From positions 868,001 through 932,000 of the forward strand of contig BNCN01000001.1 in the NCBI GenBank assembly GCA_014656495.1: a DNA stretch of 64,000 bases, written 5' to 3'. A model generated the notes under the pieces. It did not search any database. It was not told where the DNA came from and saw only the letters and a list, made by a program, of their open reading frames with translations. Positions 42,224-52,700 of the stretch are shown here, piece by piece. Within the stretch, counting starts at the first letter, position 1. Each line of letters begins with the position of its first letter. This DNA is from Comamonas sp. KCTC 72670. Lineage in GTDB: Bacteria; Myxococcota; Myxococcia; Myxococcales; Myxococcaceae. The translations under genes were made by a program, and so were the position numbers.

Positions 42224-42858
42224 GCGTCCGAGTGAAGGTGTGCGGTGTCACCCGTCTGTCCGACGCGGTGGCGGCGTGGGAGGCGGGGGTGGACGCGCTC
42301 GGGCTCAACTTCTACCCGAAGTCCCCTCGTCACCTGGACATCCCCACGGCGGCCGCCCTGGCCCGCACGCGGCCGCCGCTGGGAACGGTGCTGGGGGTGT
42401 TCGTCAACGCATCCCCTGACGCCATCCGGGAGCGGGTCCGCGCCTGTGGCCTCACGGCCGTGCAGCTCCATGGAGACGAGCCCCCGGAGGCGTGCTCGGG
42501 GTACGGCGTGCCGGTCATCAAGGCGCTGCGCATCTCGGGGCCGGAAGATGTGGCCCGGGCCCGGACGTATGTGGGCGTGGGGGATGTGGCGGGGCTGCTG
42601 CTGGACGGCGCGGCGCCGGGGTACGGCGGTGGAGGCGTGGGCTTCGACTGGTCGCTGGTCGCGGGGCTCGCGGGCAGCGGCGTGCCGGTGTTGGTGGCCG
42701 GTGGCCTGAAGCCCTCCAACGTGGCCGAGGCGGTGCGCGCGACGCGGCCGTACGGCGTGGATGTGGCCAGCGGGGTGGAGTCCGCCCCGGGCATCAAGGA
42801 CGTGGAAGCGGTGCGCGCGTTCGTGCGCGCCGCGAAGTCCATCAACCTCTGGGAGTGA
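42220..42858 (+). CDS. trpF: Phosphoribosylanthranilate isomerase
   Basis: Amadori isomerisation of phosphoribosylanthranilate to CdRP; a 212-residue TIM barrel. Motifs: [12 protein letters not shown] (catalytic C8), [40 protein letters not shown], and [16 protein letters not shown] (catalytic Asp). The ATG overlaps the trpC stop; trpB follows after 5 bases. Confidence 0.95.
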   Translation: MSVRVKVCGVTRLSDAVAAWEAGVDALGLNFYPKSPRHLDIPTAAALARTRPPLGTVLGVFVNASPDAIRERVRACGLTAVQLHGDEPPEACSGYGVPVIKALRISGPEDVARARTYVGVGDVAGLLLDGAAPGYGGGGVGFDWSLVAGLAGSGVPVLVAGGLKPSNVAEAVRATRPYGVDVASGVESAPGIKDVEAVRAFVRAAKSINLWE

Positions 42859-42863
42859 CTGTC

Positions 42864-44069
42864 ATGAGGACGGAGACCGCCACCGGAAGCTTCGGGCGCT
42901 TCGGCGGACGCTACGTGCCGGAGACGCTGGTACCGGCGCTGTTGGAGCTGGAAGAGGCCTATGCCGCCGCGAGCGCGGACCCGGCCTTCGGCGAGGAAGT
43001 CGCGCGCGTGCTGCGCGAATACGTGGGCCGTCCCACCACGCTGACGCCCGCGCGGCGTCTCACGGAGGCCTGGGGCGGAGCGAACGTGTGGCTCAAGCGC
43101 GAGGACCTCGCGCACACCGGCGCGCACAAAATCAACAACACCGTGGGGCAGGTGCTGCTCGCGAAGCGCATGGGCAAGAAGCGCGTCATCGCGGAGACGG
43201 GCGCGGGCCAGCACGGCGTCGCCACCGCCACCGCGTGCGCCCTCTTCGGGCTGCCCTGCGAGGTGTACATGGGCGCGCTGGACGTTGAGCGGCAGGCGCT
43301 CAACGTCTTCCGCATGCGCGCGCTGGGCGCGGTGGTGCGGCCCGTGGAGTCAGGCTCGCGCACGCTGAAGGACGCGATGAACGAGGCCATGCGCACCTGG
43401 GTGTCGCAGGTGTCGGACACGCACTACGTCATCGGCAGCGCGGCGGGGCCGCACCCGTACCCGACGGTGGTGCGTGACTTCCAGGCCGTCATCGGCCGCG
43501 AGCTGCGCACCCAGGCCCAGGCGGCGTGGGGTGGCTTGCCGGATGCCATCATCGCGTGCGTGGGTGGCGGTTCGAATGCCATTGGCGTGCTGCACCCGTT
43601 CATCGGTGACGCGAGCGTGCGGCTGATTGGCGTGGAGGCGGGAGGCCACGGGCTGGATTCGAAGCAGCACGGCGCTTCGTTGACGCTGGGGACCGAGGGC
43701 GTGCTGCATGGCTCGCGCTCGCTGGTGCTCCAGGACGCGGATGGCCAGATTCAGGAGGCGCACAGCATCTCCGCGGGACTGGACTACCCGGGCGTGGGCC
43801 CGGAGCTGGCGCACCTGGCGAAGACAGGGCGCATGGAGGTGCGCACCGCCACGGACGACGAGGCGTTGGCCGCCTTCTACGAGGTCGCGCGGATGGAGGG
43901 CATCCTCCCGGCGCTGGAGACGTCCCATGCCTTCGCGCGCGGCCGGGAGCTGGCGCGCGAGCTGGGCGCGGGCAAGCACCTGGTCATCAACTGCTCGGGC
44001 CGTGGGGACAAGGACGTGGCCACGATCTCGGCGCGGGGCGTGCCGCCGCCGGTGGGGGTGAAGGCGTGA
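42864..44069 (+). CDS. trpB: Tryptophan synthase beta chain
   Basis: PLP enzyme that joins indole and serine to tryptophan; 401 residues. The PLP lysine is K89 in HTGAHKINN. Others: [35 protein letters not shown] (phosphate loop), and GIEAG-type GVEAGGHG. The ATG at 42864 is used; it has no strong ribosome site but is 5 bp past trpF. The stop overlaps the GTG of trpA. Confidence 0.97.
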   Translation: MRTETATGSFGRFGGRYVPETLVPALLELEEAYAAASADPAFGEEVARVLREYVGRPTTLTPARRLTEAWGGANVWLKREDLAHTGAHKINNTVGQVLLAKRMGKKRVIAETGAGQHGVATATACALFGLPCEVYMGALDVERQALNVFRMRALGAVVRPVESGSRTLKDAMNEAMRTWVSQVSDTHYVIGSAAGPHPYPTVVRDFQAVIGRELRTQAQAAWGGLPDAIIACVGGGSNAIGVLHPFIGDASVRLIGVEAGGHGLDSKQHGASLTLGTEGVLHGSRSLVLQDADGQIQEAHSISAGLDYPGVGPELAHLAKTGRMEVRTATDDEALAAFYEVARMEGILPALETSHAFARGRELARELGAGKHLVINCSGRGDKDVATISARGVPPPVGVKA

Positions 44070-44857
44070 GCGGCGAGATTGCACAGGCGTTCGCGCGGGC
44101 GAAGGCGCGGGGCGAAGGCGTCCTGGTGGCCTACGCCATGGCGGGAGACCCGGACCTGCCCCGCTCGGTGGACGTGTTCGCCGCGCTGGTGGAGGGCGGC
44201 GCGGACATCCTCGAGCTGGGGGTGGCGTTCAGTGACCCCATCGCGGACGGGCCCGTCATCCAGGGCGCGGCGGAGCGGGCGCTCAAGGCCGGCTCCACGC
44301 TCAAGCGCGTGCTGGACGAAGTGGTGCCGGAGGTGCGCAAGCGCTGCCCCGAGACGCCGCTGGTCATCATGACGTACGTCAACGTCATCATGGCCATGGG
44401 CGAGGCGCGCTACGCGAAACTCGCGCGGGAGCGGGGCGTGTCGGGAACCATCCTCCCCGACCTGCCGCCGGAGGAGAGCGCGGAGCTGCGGGCGACGTTC
44501 GACGCGGAGGGCATCGACCTGATTCCCCTCTGCGCCCCCACCACGCCCCCCGCCAGGGCCCAGGCCATCGCGAAGGAGGCACGGGGCTTTGTCTATTGCG
44601 TGTCCGTGTCAGGCGTGACGGGCATGCGCGCGGAGCTGCCGCCGGACCTCTCACAGCGATTGGACTTGGTGCGCCAGGCGGCCCCCGTGCCCGTGGTGGC
44701 AGGCTTTGGCATCTCCACCGCGGAGCAGGCACGGACCTTGTCTGCCCATGCGGACGGCGTCGTGGTGGGCAGCGCGCTGGTGCGTGCCGCGCACACGGAG
44801 GGTCCCACCGCGGCAAAGACACGCTGTGCAGACATCAAACGAGGGCTTCGGCGCTGA
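44066..44857 (+). CDS. trpA: Tryptophan synthase alpha chain
   Basis: Cleaves indole-3-glycerol phosphate to indole and glyceraldehyde 3-phosphate, passing indole to TrpB; a 263-residue TIM barrel. Catalytic E50 ([11 protein letters not shown]) and D61 (ADGPVIQ) are present. The family's GVPFSDP appears as GVAFSDP, a mild change. The GTG start overlaps the trpB stop. It is the last gene of the aroF-trpDCFBA operon; no clear intrinsic terminator follows. Confidence 0.96.
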   Translation: MSGEIAQAFARAKARGEGVLVAYAMAGDPDLPRSVDVFAALVEGGADILELGVAFSDPIADGPVIQGAAERALKAGSTLKRVLDEVVPEVRKRCPETPLVIMTYVNVIMAMGEARYAKLARERGVSGTILPDLPPEESAELRATFDAEGIDLIPLCAPTTPPARAQAIAKEARGFVYCVSVSGVTGMRAELPPDLSQRLDLVRQAAPVPVVAGFGISTAEQARTLSAHADGVVVGSALVRAAHTEGPTAAKTRCADIKRGLRR

Positions 44858-44914
44858 GCGCGGCACCGCCTGGGAATTCTCCTGGCGCTCATTCAGGGAT
44901 TTCTCGCCACCCCG

Positions 44915-44988
44915 TATAAGCACTCCGGAACTCCGTGGACGCCCGCATCGAGCGGGCCTGTCCGCGAGGTCCTTCTTCCGGAGTGAAT
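44915..44988 (+). promoter_or_regulatory. Promoter/leader of the first CARDB lipoprotein gene
   Basis: A TATAAG box at 44915-44920 and the segment to the ATG match the leader of the second CARDB gene (49642-49714) base for base in places, above all cgcccgcatcgagcgg (44939-44954), which holds GCCCGC-atcga-GCGGGC. Conservation between the copies marks it as the working promoter region. Confidence 0.5.
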
Positions 44989-47900
44989 ATGCAACAACGG
45001 CGAATGCCGTCGTGGAGCAGCTCGTTTTTACTGACTGTGGGCGTGCTGCTGGGATTGGGCTGTGGGGGTAGTGAAGAACCCAAGGTCGATGCACACCCCC
45101 AGGGTCAGTCTCAAAACCGGGGTTTCGCCCCAGACCTCGTGATTCGAGAGTTGCGCGGGCCCGCCAGCGTCCGGTTCGGTGAATCCTTCACCGCCACGGT
45201 TCGAGTCTGCAACGAAGGGACCGCCTCGACACGCGGAGCCTTCGACACCGTCCAATTGGGTTTGTACCTGTCCACGGATGCCACCCTGTCCTGGCCCGAC
45301 CCAAACCAGCCGCCCCCTGCGGACCAGATACAACTTGGCATGCACAGCATCTCGATGCTGGATGCCGGCAAATGCGAGACGCGAGGATTTACCGTCAGCA
45401 CCCCAGCTCCGAACCTCCCTCGCGAAGGGCTGTACTACCTGGGCGCCATCGTCGATGAGAAAGACGCGCTCATCGAGCTACGGGAAGACAACAACATCCG
45501 TGCGCAGCCCATGGGCGTCGGAGACCTTCCCGACCTTGTCATCACGGAGCTGAATGGCCCCAACAGCCTTCGCCCAGGAGATCTCCTCACCCATACCTTC
45601 AAGGTCTGCAACCAGGGCCAACGGGCATCCTGGCCAGGCATCGTGGACGTCTACCTTTCCATGGACGCCAACATCTCCATGCCAGCCCCCGGTGCGCCAC
45701 CGTCTCGCCGGCAGGCCTTGCTCGACTCGATTGAAGTCCCCAGCCTGAACAGCGGTCACTGCACTGTTCGCCAGACCCTGTCCATCGGTACGTTTCCAGC
45801 TGACGCTTTGACGAATCAGCCGCTTTATCTCGGCGCGATCGTGGACGCCCAGCAGAACATCCCGGAATTGCGCGAGGACAACAATGTCTTCGTCAGCAGC
45901 CTGCTGAGCACCAGTGAGGCACCTGACCTCGTCGTCACATCCTTGGTCGCCCCTAAAAACAGCGAAGGAGGAGTCTCCTTTATCTCAGTCGTAACAGTCT
46001 GCAACAAAGGCACACACCCAGCGCCGCACTCCTTGGTCGCCTTGCATCGCTCCATTGATGGCACCTTCGCGATCCCCCCTTTTGGAGCCCCTCTCCCTTC
46101 CGGACAGGAATCCATGGGAACGGTCAACATCCCACCGCTGAGCCCAGGGCACTGCGTCACACGTGAAGTGACCGCATACGTGACAACCCCGGAGAGGTTC
46201 CCCATCAACAGAACCTACCATCTGGCCGCGATCGTCGACCCGATTCACTTCCTCCCAGAACTGAGAGAGGACAACAACATCTTCGTCAGCGGCCTCCTGG
46301 GCGTTGGGAAACGCCCCGACCTTGTCGTCACCGCAATCAAGGCACCACGTCATCTGACGCATTTTGCGCCGGCCCGGGCCGAGGTCACCGTCTGTAACGA
46401 AGGGACAGCTCCGAGTGGAGCATACACGATCGTTGAATTGGCGCTCTCCCTGGCCCCCGCCATGGACGTGCGCGATCCGTATTCGTACGACTCGAGTGCG
46501 CAGGCCCGCCTGGGATTGACGTACCTCCAAGCCATGGAGGCGGGCCAGTGCGTCACGCAAGACATCGAATTCTACGCCCGGCCGCCTGATGACGCCCCTT
46601 CGACAGTCGACACCTTCCATCTCGGCGCGATCATCCATGCGAACAACTACAACGAAGAACTGCGCACGGACAATAACACCTTCGTGAGTGGGGTCCTGGG
46701 GATTGGCGCAAAGCCAGACCTCGTCATTACATCGATCCAGGCTCCCCCCAATACCGACGGCTCCAGCGCCTTCAGTGTCACGGCCCAGGTCTGCAACCAG
46801 GGCACGACCGTCTCGCCCCCGACTTCGCTGGAGCTCACCCTGTCCACCCAACCGTTCTTGAACGCGCCCGTATCAGCAGGGCCCTTCGTGGACCCGTTCC
46901 TTCAGGCCCCCCTCGGGCAGGTAGACGTACCGTCATTGGCAGCCGGAGCCTGCAGGACACTCTCCGCGAATGCACAGGTATTGTCCTGGCCGGGCATCTA
47001 CTGGGAGTCCGTCTATTACCTTGGAGCGACCGTAGACCCTGGGGCATCTCTCCAAGAGTTCCGAAAGGACAACAACACCTTCGCGAGCGGCCGCATTGGA
47101 TTGGGCGGCAATCCCGACCTCGTCATCACGGCACTGTCCGGGCCAGTAAGCACGAGGAGAAATGCCACCTTCTCTTCGGCAATCACGGTTTGCAATCAGG
47201 GTACTTTGCCGTCTCCTCCCAGCCGGGCACAGGTGTACTTCTCGCTCGAACAGCATCTGGATCTGCCCCTGGCGAACGTTCCGGACGCCCCGCTACCGCC
47301 CGATCAGACACTTGCCGGTGAACTGACCGTCCCGGCCCTGAACGCGGGTCAGTGCATCACAGGACATGCCTCCAGCACGGCGAACGTCCCTGCCGATTCA
47401 ACGCGCACCGCATTCTACCTGGGCGCCATCGTGAATCCACACAGAGAGGTCGAAGAACTGCGGGAGGACAACAACACCTTCGTGAATCATCGCATCGGGG
47501 TGGGCGATGCCCCGGACCTCGTCGTCACCAGGGTGTCAGGTCCGCCCAGCGTCACGGAGAATGGCCCCTTCGTCGCCCAAATCAGCGTCTGCAACCAGGG
47601 AACCGAAACCACCGGACTCGTGGTCATCGACTTGACGCTTTCCACGCGCCCGCACCTTGCAATGCCGCAGTGGGGTGGCCCTGGAGACCCGTTCCCAGCC
47701 ACCCAACTGTCGGTTGGATCTGCCAGCGTGCCCTATCTGATCGCAGGAGAATGCACCACGGTCGAAGCCACGGCATTCGCGCAACGCCCCTTCGCCGCAC
47801 TCAACAGCCAACCCCTCTACCTGGGCGCCATCGTCGACCCCATGAACACCCAGGTGGAACTCCTTGAAGACAACAACGTCTTGCTTGGCGACCTCATGGG

Positions 47901-49518
47901 CGTGGGCAACGGCTCCGACCTCATCGTCACGCATCTGAGCGCCCCTGCCAACGTCGCGGCGGATACCCATTTCCCCGTCACGTTGACAGTGTGCAACCAA
48001 GGCACACGCTCCTCCGCGACCACTCGGGTCGACGTCTACATCTCTTCCGAGCCCGAGTTGACCATGCCTCAGCTGAATGGGCAGGGACAGCAACTCCCAG
48101 CCACGCAAGCGCATGCTGGCGCCCTGAACGTTCCCGCGCTCAACCTGGGTGGGTGCTTCACAGGGACGGCTGTCGCGGTCTCCACGCTGCCATCCGCGGC
48201 ACAAACCGGGGCTGCGCTCTACGTGGGGGCCATCGCCGACGGGGCCCAAGTCGAGGACGAGCTCCGCGAAGACAACAACGCTTTCATGGGGGGACGCATT
48301 GGAGTTGGGCTGGGTCCGGACCTCGTCATTACCGCACTGACGAGCCCCGCCAGCGTGCAGCCCTACGAACCGTTCTCCGTCACGGTCTCTTTTTGCAACC
48401 TGGGCACACAAGCCTCCGTCCCCAACACCCATCTGGAGCTTCAGTTTTCGACCGAGCCTCGCCTACTCATCCCCGCGAACTACTCAACGCACGGCTCCCT
48501 CCCCACAAGCCAGAGCTTCATCGACATCGTCGGTCTCCCCTCCCTGGACGCAAATGATTGCCTGACACTCCAGGTTCCGGTGACCACCCACGCGCCGCCT
48601 CCCGAAGCCCCCTCGGACGGAATGCTCTATTTGGGAGCTGTTATCGACGTTCATCAACAGAATGCCGAGCTTCGGACCGACAACAACACTTACATTGGCG
48701 CCCCCTTGGGTTATGGACACAGGGCAGACCTCGTCATCACAGCCATCCATGGCCCCGCGAGCGTCAATGCCCATTGGCATTTCACAGCAAGTGTCACTGT
48801 TTGCAATCACGGCACCTCGCCATCCGACCCTTCGAACGTCGAGATGTACCTGTCGACAACTCCCCAGCTCGCCATGCCGCAGTGGGGTGAACCGGGAATT
48901 CCCTATCCCACGACGCAGCAAGCGCTTGGCAACAGGGTCATTCCTTCGCTCGCCCCATCCGACTGCGTGAGTGTCATCACCTACAATGATGCTTTCCCAC
49001 CCTACACCGCCCGGGAAAATCAACCCCTGTACCTGGGGGCAATCGTTGATGTCTACGCGACCGAGCCCGAACTACGCGAAGACAACAACACCTTCGTCAG
49101 TGGACTCATGGGCGTGGGCTCCCTCCCGGACCTCATCGTCACGTCCGTCTCCAGCCCCGCAGCCCTGAGAACAAACGAGCCCTTCAGCGCAACCGTGAGG
49201 ATCTGCAACCAGGGAACGACCTCCAACAATGGCCCTGTGGACGTCGAGCTGTACTTGTCGAGCCACGACACGTTGGCGTTCCCCAGCCTGGAAGGTCCCA
49301 CCCACGGTCAACAGGCCATCGGTCAGGTCTCCCTCCAGAGCCTGGAGCCCGGTCAGTGCGTCTCGCGCACCACGCAGGTCATCGCATCACTCCCCTCCGG
49401 CGCGGGCGACATCGGGCTCTTCTACCTCGGCGCCATCGTCGATCCGTGGAAGAGCCGCCCGGAGCTCCGTGAGGACAACAACACCCTCGCGGACCGGCTC
49501 GTGCTGGTGATGCCGTAA
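44989..49518 (+). CDS. Giant CARDB-repeat lipoprotein, copy 1
   Basis: A 1509-residue lipoprotein (lipobox LGLGC, C near residue 27). After a short linker it is built of 11 repeats of about 133 residues. Each begins near PDLVIT-L-xPxSV, has CNQGT in the second strand, a second Cys in a GQC(V/I)T pattern, and ends in YLGAIVD followed by ELREDNNTFVSGxxGVG. This is the CARDB (cell-adhesion-related) beta-sandwich; the two Cys per repeat suggest a disulfide in each, as expected outside the cytoplasm. It likely reaches far from the outer membrane, as an adhesin or matrix protein (inference). Codon use is less GC-biased than in neighbouring genes. A paralogue follows directly. Start: ATG at 44989. 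Confidence 0.9.
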   Translation: MQQRRMPSWSSSFLLTVGVLLGLGCGGSEEPKVDAHPQGQSQNRGFAPDLVIRELRGPASVRFGESFTATVRVCNEGTASTRGAFDTVQLGLYLSTDATLSWPDPNQPPPADQIQLGMHSISMLDAGKCETRGFTVSTPAPNLPREGLYYLGAIVDEKDALIELREDNNIRAQPMGVGDLPDLVITELNGPNSLRPGDLLTHTFKVCNQGQRASWPGIVDVYLSMDANISMPAPGAPPSRRQALLDSIEVPSLNSGHCTVRQTLSIGTFPADALTNQPLYLGAIVDAQQNIPELREDNNVFVSSLLSTSEAPDLVVTSLVAPKNSEGGVSFISVVTVCNKGTHPAPHSLVALHRSIDGTFAIPPFGAPLPSGQESMGTVNIPPLSPGHCVTREVTAYVTTPERFPINRTYHLAAIVDPIHFLPELREDNNIFVSGLLGVGKRPDLVVTAIKAPRHLTHFAPARAEVTVCNEGTAPSGAYTIVELALSLAPAMDVRDPYSYDSSAQARLGLTYLQAMEAGQCVTQDIEFYARPPDDAPSTVDTFHLGAIIHANNYNEELRTDNNTFVSGVLGIGAKPDLVITSIQAPPNTDGSSAFSVTAQVCNQGTTVSPPTSLELTLSTQPFLNAPVSAGPFVDPFLQAPLGQVDVPSLAAGACRTLSANAQVLSWPGIYWESVYYLGATVDPGASLQEFRKDNNTFASGRIGLGGNPDLVITALSGPVSTRRNATFSSAITVCNQGTLPSPPSRAQVYFSLEQHLDLPLANVPDAPLPPDQTLAGELTVPALNAGQCITGHASSTANVPADSTRTAFYLGAIVNPHREVEELREDNNTFVNHRIGVGDAPDLVVTRVSGPPSVTENGPFVAQISVCNQGTETTGLVVIDLTLSTRPHLAMPQWGGPGDPFPATQLSVGSASVPYLIAGECTTVEATAFAQRPFAALNSQPLYLGAIVDPMNTQVELLEDNNVLLGDLMGVGNGSDLIVTHLSAPANVAADTHFPVTLTVCNQGTRSSATTRVDVYISSEPELTMPQLNGQGQQLPATQAHAGALNVPALNLGGCFTGTAVAVSTLPSAAQTGAALYVGAIADGAQVEDELREDNNAFMGGRIGVGLGPDLVITALTSPASVQPYEPFSVTVSFCNLGTQASVPNTHLELQFSTEPRLLIPANYSTHGSLPTSQSFIDIVGLPSLDANDCLTLQVPVTTHAPPPEAPSDGMLYLGAVIDVHQQNAELRTDNNTYIGAPLGYGHRADLVITAIHGPASVNAHWHFTASVTVCNHGTSPSDPSNVEMYLSTTPQLAMPQWGEPGIPYPTTQQALGNRVIPSLAPSDCVSVITYNDAFPPYTARENQPLYLGAIVDVYATEPELREDNNTFVSGLMGVGSLPDLIVTSVSSPAALRTNEPFSATVRICNQGTTSNNGPVDVELYLSSHDTLAFPSLEGPTHGQQAIGQVSLQSLEPGQCVSRTTQVIASLPSGAGDIGLFYLGAIVDPWKSRPELREDNNTLADRLVLVMP

Positions 49519-49534
49519 GCCAACGACAGCCGTG

Positions 49535-49563
49535 CCCGGCCGGGAGGTTCGCCCCCGGCCGGG
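49535..49563 (+). terminator. Hairpin after CARDB copy 1
   Basis: cccggccggg at 49535-49544 pairs with an identical (self-complementary) cccggccggg at 49554-49563, 16 bp past the stop. No U-run follows. Confidence 0.45.
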
Positions 49564-49641
49564 GCGGCCCGTGCCCGGGGTTTGCACACATCGCCATAGC
49601 TGGGTCGGAATTAACCGATTTTCGGGCCTCAGCCTCGCTTC

Positions 49642-49714
49642 TTAAAGCCCTCTGGACCGCCGGGGTCGCCCGCATCGAGCGGCGCGTCCGCGCGGACATC
49701 CATCCGGAGGCACT
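49642..49714 (+). promoter_or_regulatory. Promoter/leader of the second CARDB lipoprotein gene
   Basis: TTAAAG (49642-49647) aligns with TATAAG of copy 1 at the same distance from the ATG (73 versus 74 bases). The 16-base block cgcccgcatcgagcgg (49667-49682) is identical in both leaders, and CCGGAG ribosome sites align. Confidence 0.5.
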
Positions 49715-52700
49715 ATGCAGCAACGGCGAACGCCGTCATGGAGCAGGACGTTCCTGCTGACAGCGAGTCTGTTGGCAATCACGGGCTGTGGGGACACCCC
49801 CTCCCACACCGAGCCCCAGCAAATCAAAAGCCAGTCACAAAGCAGGGGCTTTGGCCCCGACCTCGTGATTCGGGAGATACACGGCCCCACCAGCGTCAGG
49901 ATGGGGAGGCCCTTCACCACCACCGTGAGGGTCTGCAATGACGGCACGGCGTCAGCCCACAGTCCCGTGGGCCCTGTCCAGATGGACCTGTACCTGTCCG
50001 AGGACGCCACGCTCTCCTGGCCCACACCGGGCCAGCCGCCGCCCATCACCCAACTGCACCTCAGCGCGATGCAGGTGAGCCCGCTGGAGCCGGGGCAATG
50101 CGAGACGTTCGCATTCACCACGTCCGCCACACCCCCGGGTGCCCACCTGGACGGCGCCTACTACCTGGGCGCCATCGTGGATGTGCAGCAGGTCCTCGTC
50201 GAATTGGACGAGACCAACAACACCGCCGTGACAGCGATGGGCATGGGGAGCCAGCCGGACCTCGTCATCACGGAGCTGCTCGGCCCCAAGAGCACTCGGA
50301 GCCATGAACCCCTCTCGCCCACCGTCAAGGTGTGCAACCAGGGAACCGATACGTCCCCCCCGAACATCGTGGAACTCTACCTCTCCACGAATGGCGTGCT
50401 GACCCCGTCTGGTTCGGGAGGGCCGCCCCCCACGCATCAGGCGATATTGGGAGTCGTTCCGGTGCCCGAGCTGCGCCCCGGCCACTGCGCCATCCGCCAG
50501 GGGACCTTTCCCATGAGCGTGCCTCCGGACGCGGCCCCCGGACAGCCGCTCCATCTGGGCGCCATCGTCGACCCCTTTCAACACGCCACGGAGCTGAACG
50601 AGACCAACAACACCTTCGTGGGTGAGCTCCTTGGCGTAGGAGACGGGGTGGACCTCGTCGTCACCGCCATCCACGCCCCCGCCAGCGTCCGGGAGGGGGA
50701 CCCGCTGAACGCCGCCGTGCGCGTCTGCAACCACGGCACCGTTCTCGCGGGGCCCACCCCCATCGACCTGTACCTGGCCGTGGACGGAGACGTCACCCTC
50801 CCCGGCAACGGCCCGCCTCCTCCTGGACAGCGCCTGGTGGGGCAGACGGTCGCACCCTACCTGAATCCTGGCCAATGCCTCACGCGTCCCATCCAGGGCG
50901 CCGCCACGCGCCCAGCCGGCGCGCCTCAGCATGGCGCCGTCGTCCTGGCGGCCATCGTCGACGCCACGAATGACGCTCCGGAGCTGCGCGAGGACAACAA
51001 CATCTTCGTCCAGGGGCTCATCGGCCTGGGTGACGGCCCGGACCTCGTCGTCACCGCGATTCGCGCGCCGCCCACCGTGGACGCCTGGTCGCCCTCGACG
51101 CAAGCCAGCGTCACTGTCTGCAACGAGGGAACCTCCTCATCCTCGATGGCCACGGTGGGCCTCTTTCTCTCCATGGTGCCGTCGTTGGACTCACGGTTCA
51201 TGCCGACTCCGTTCCACGCAACCCAAGCCCAGGTCGGCGAAGTGATGCTGCCCTCCCTGGACGCGGGCCGATGTGTCACGCGAGATGCGACCCTCCATGT
51301 GAACCGGCCCCAGGGAGCGCCGCCCCAACTCGAGGCGTTCTACCTGGGCGCCATCGTCGACACCTGGGCGGACGTCGAGGAGCTTCGCGAGGACAACAAC
51401 GTCTTCATCGGCGAACGCATCGGCACGGGAAACCTGCCGGACCTGGTCATCACCTCCTTGAAGGGTCCCGCCACCCATAGGCGGGAAAGCTTTCCCGTCA
51501 CGGCCCGCGTCTGCAACCAGGGCAGCCAGAGCTCCGCCTCGACGCAGATGGACTTCTACCTGACCGAGCATGGCTTCCTGAACGCACCGGTCGAGGGTGG
51601 CCCCTCTCCCAACACAGACCCGTACACGGCGGTGTTCGTGGGCATGCGCCATGTCCCCTCCCTGCAGCCAGGCGAGTGCGCGCCGCTCTCGGCGACGGTG
51701 GAGTCAGCGCACATCCCATCGGAGTACCTCAACCGGCCCATCCATCTGGGCGCCGTCATTGATCCGCATAGGTCCGTCGAGGAGCTCCGCGAGGACAACA
51801 ACACCTTCATCGGAGCCCGCATGGGGCTGGGCGAACGTCCCGACCTGGTCGTCACCGAAATCCAAGCGCCCCCGAGCGTGAGAATCAGCGACGCCCTCTC
51901 CACCACGGTCACTGTCTGCAATCAGGGCACGACACCCGCCCAACCCTCCGTGGCGCAGGTCTACCTGTCCACCGAACCCCAGTTTTTGCTCCCCGACTGG
52001 CCTGGGCTGGGCAACCCGTACCCCTCGCACCAGATGCCCGCCGGCGACTTGAACGTCCCCGCCCTTCACGCAGGCCGCTGCTTCACGGGACACGCCCACG
52101 GCGTGGTCAACCTCCCCTCCGGCGCGCATGGCGAAGCCATCTACCTGGGCGCGGGGATCGACGTGGGCGCCACCGTCCAGGAGCTGCGCGAGGACAACAA
52201 CACCCTCCTGCACGGCCGCATCGGCGTCGGGGACGCGGCCGACCTGGTCGTCACCGCCATCAACGCCCCCCCGAGCGTGTCGCGCGATGACGCCTTCACC
52301 GCGACCGTCACGCTCTGCAACCAGGGCACCTCCTTTGCGAGCAACGCGGAGGTGGAACTGTACCTGTCGACCCAGGCCACCCTGGAGATGCCTCGCTGGC
52401 ACGGGCCGGGCGCCCACTTGCCCGAGACGCAGTGGACCGCCGGCCATCTGCACGTGCAGGACCTGTCGCCGGGACAATGCGTCACCCGCTCACTCATGGG
52501 CACCGCGACGCCGCCCCCCGCTGCGATGGGGAACCAGCCGCTCTATCTGGGCGCCGCCGTCGACACGATGGGCAACATCGCGGAGCTGCGTGAGGACAAC
52601 AACACCTTCGTCAGCGGGCTCATGGGCGTGGGCAACGGACCGGACCTGGTCATCACCGCGGTGCAGGCGCCTCCGAATGTCTCCCCCTCCGCGACGTTCT

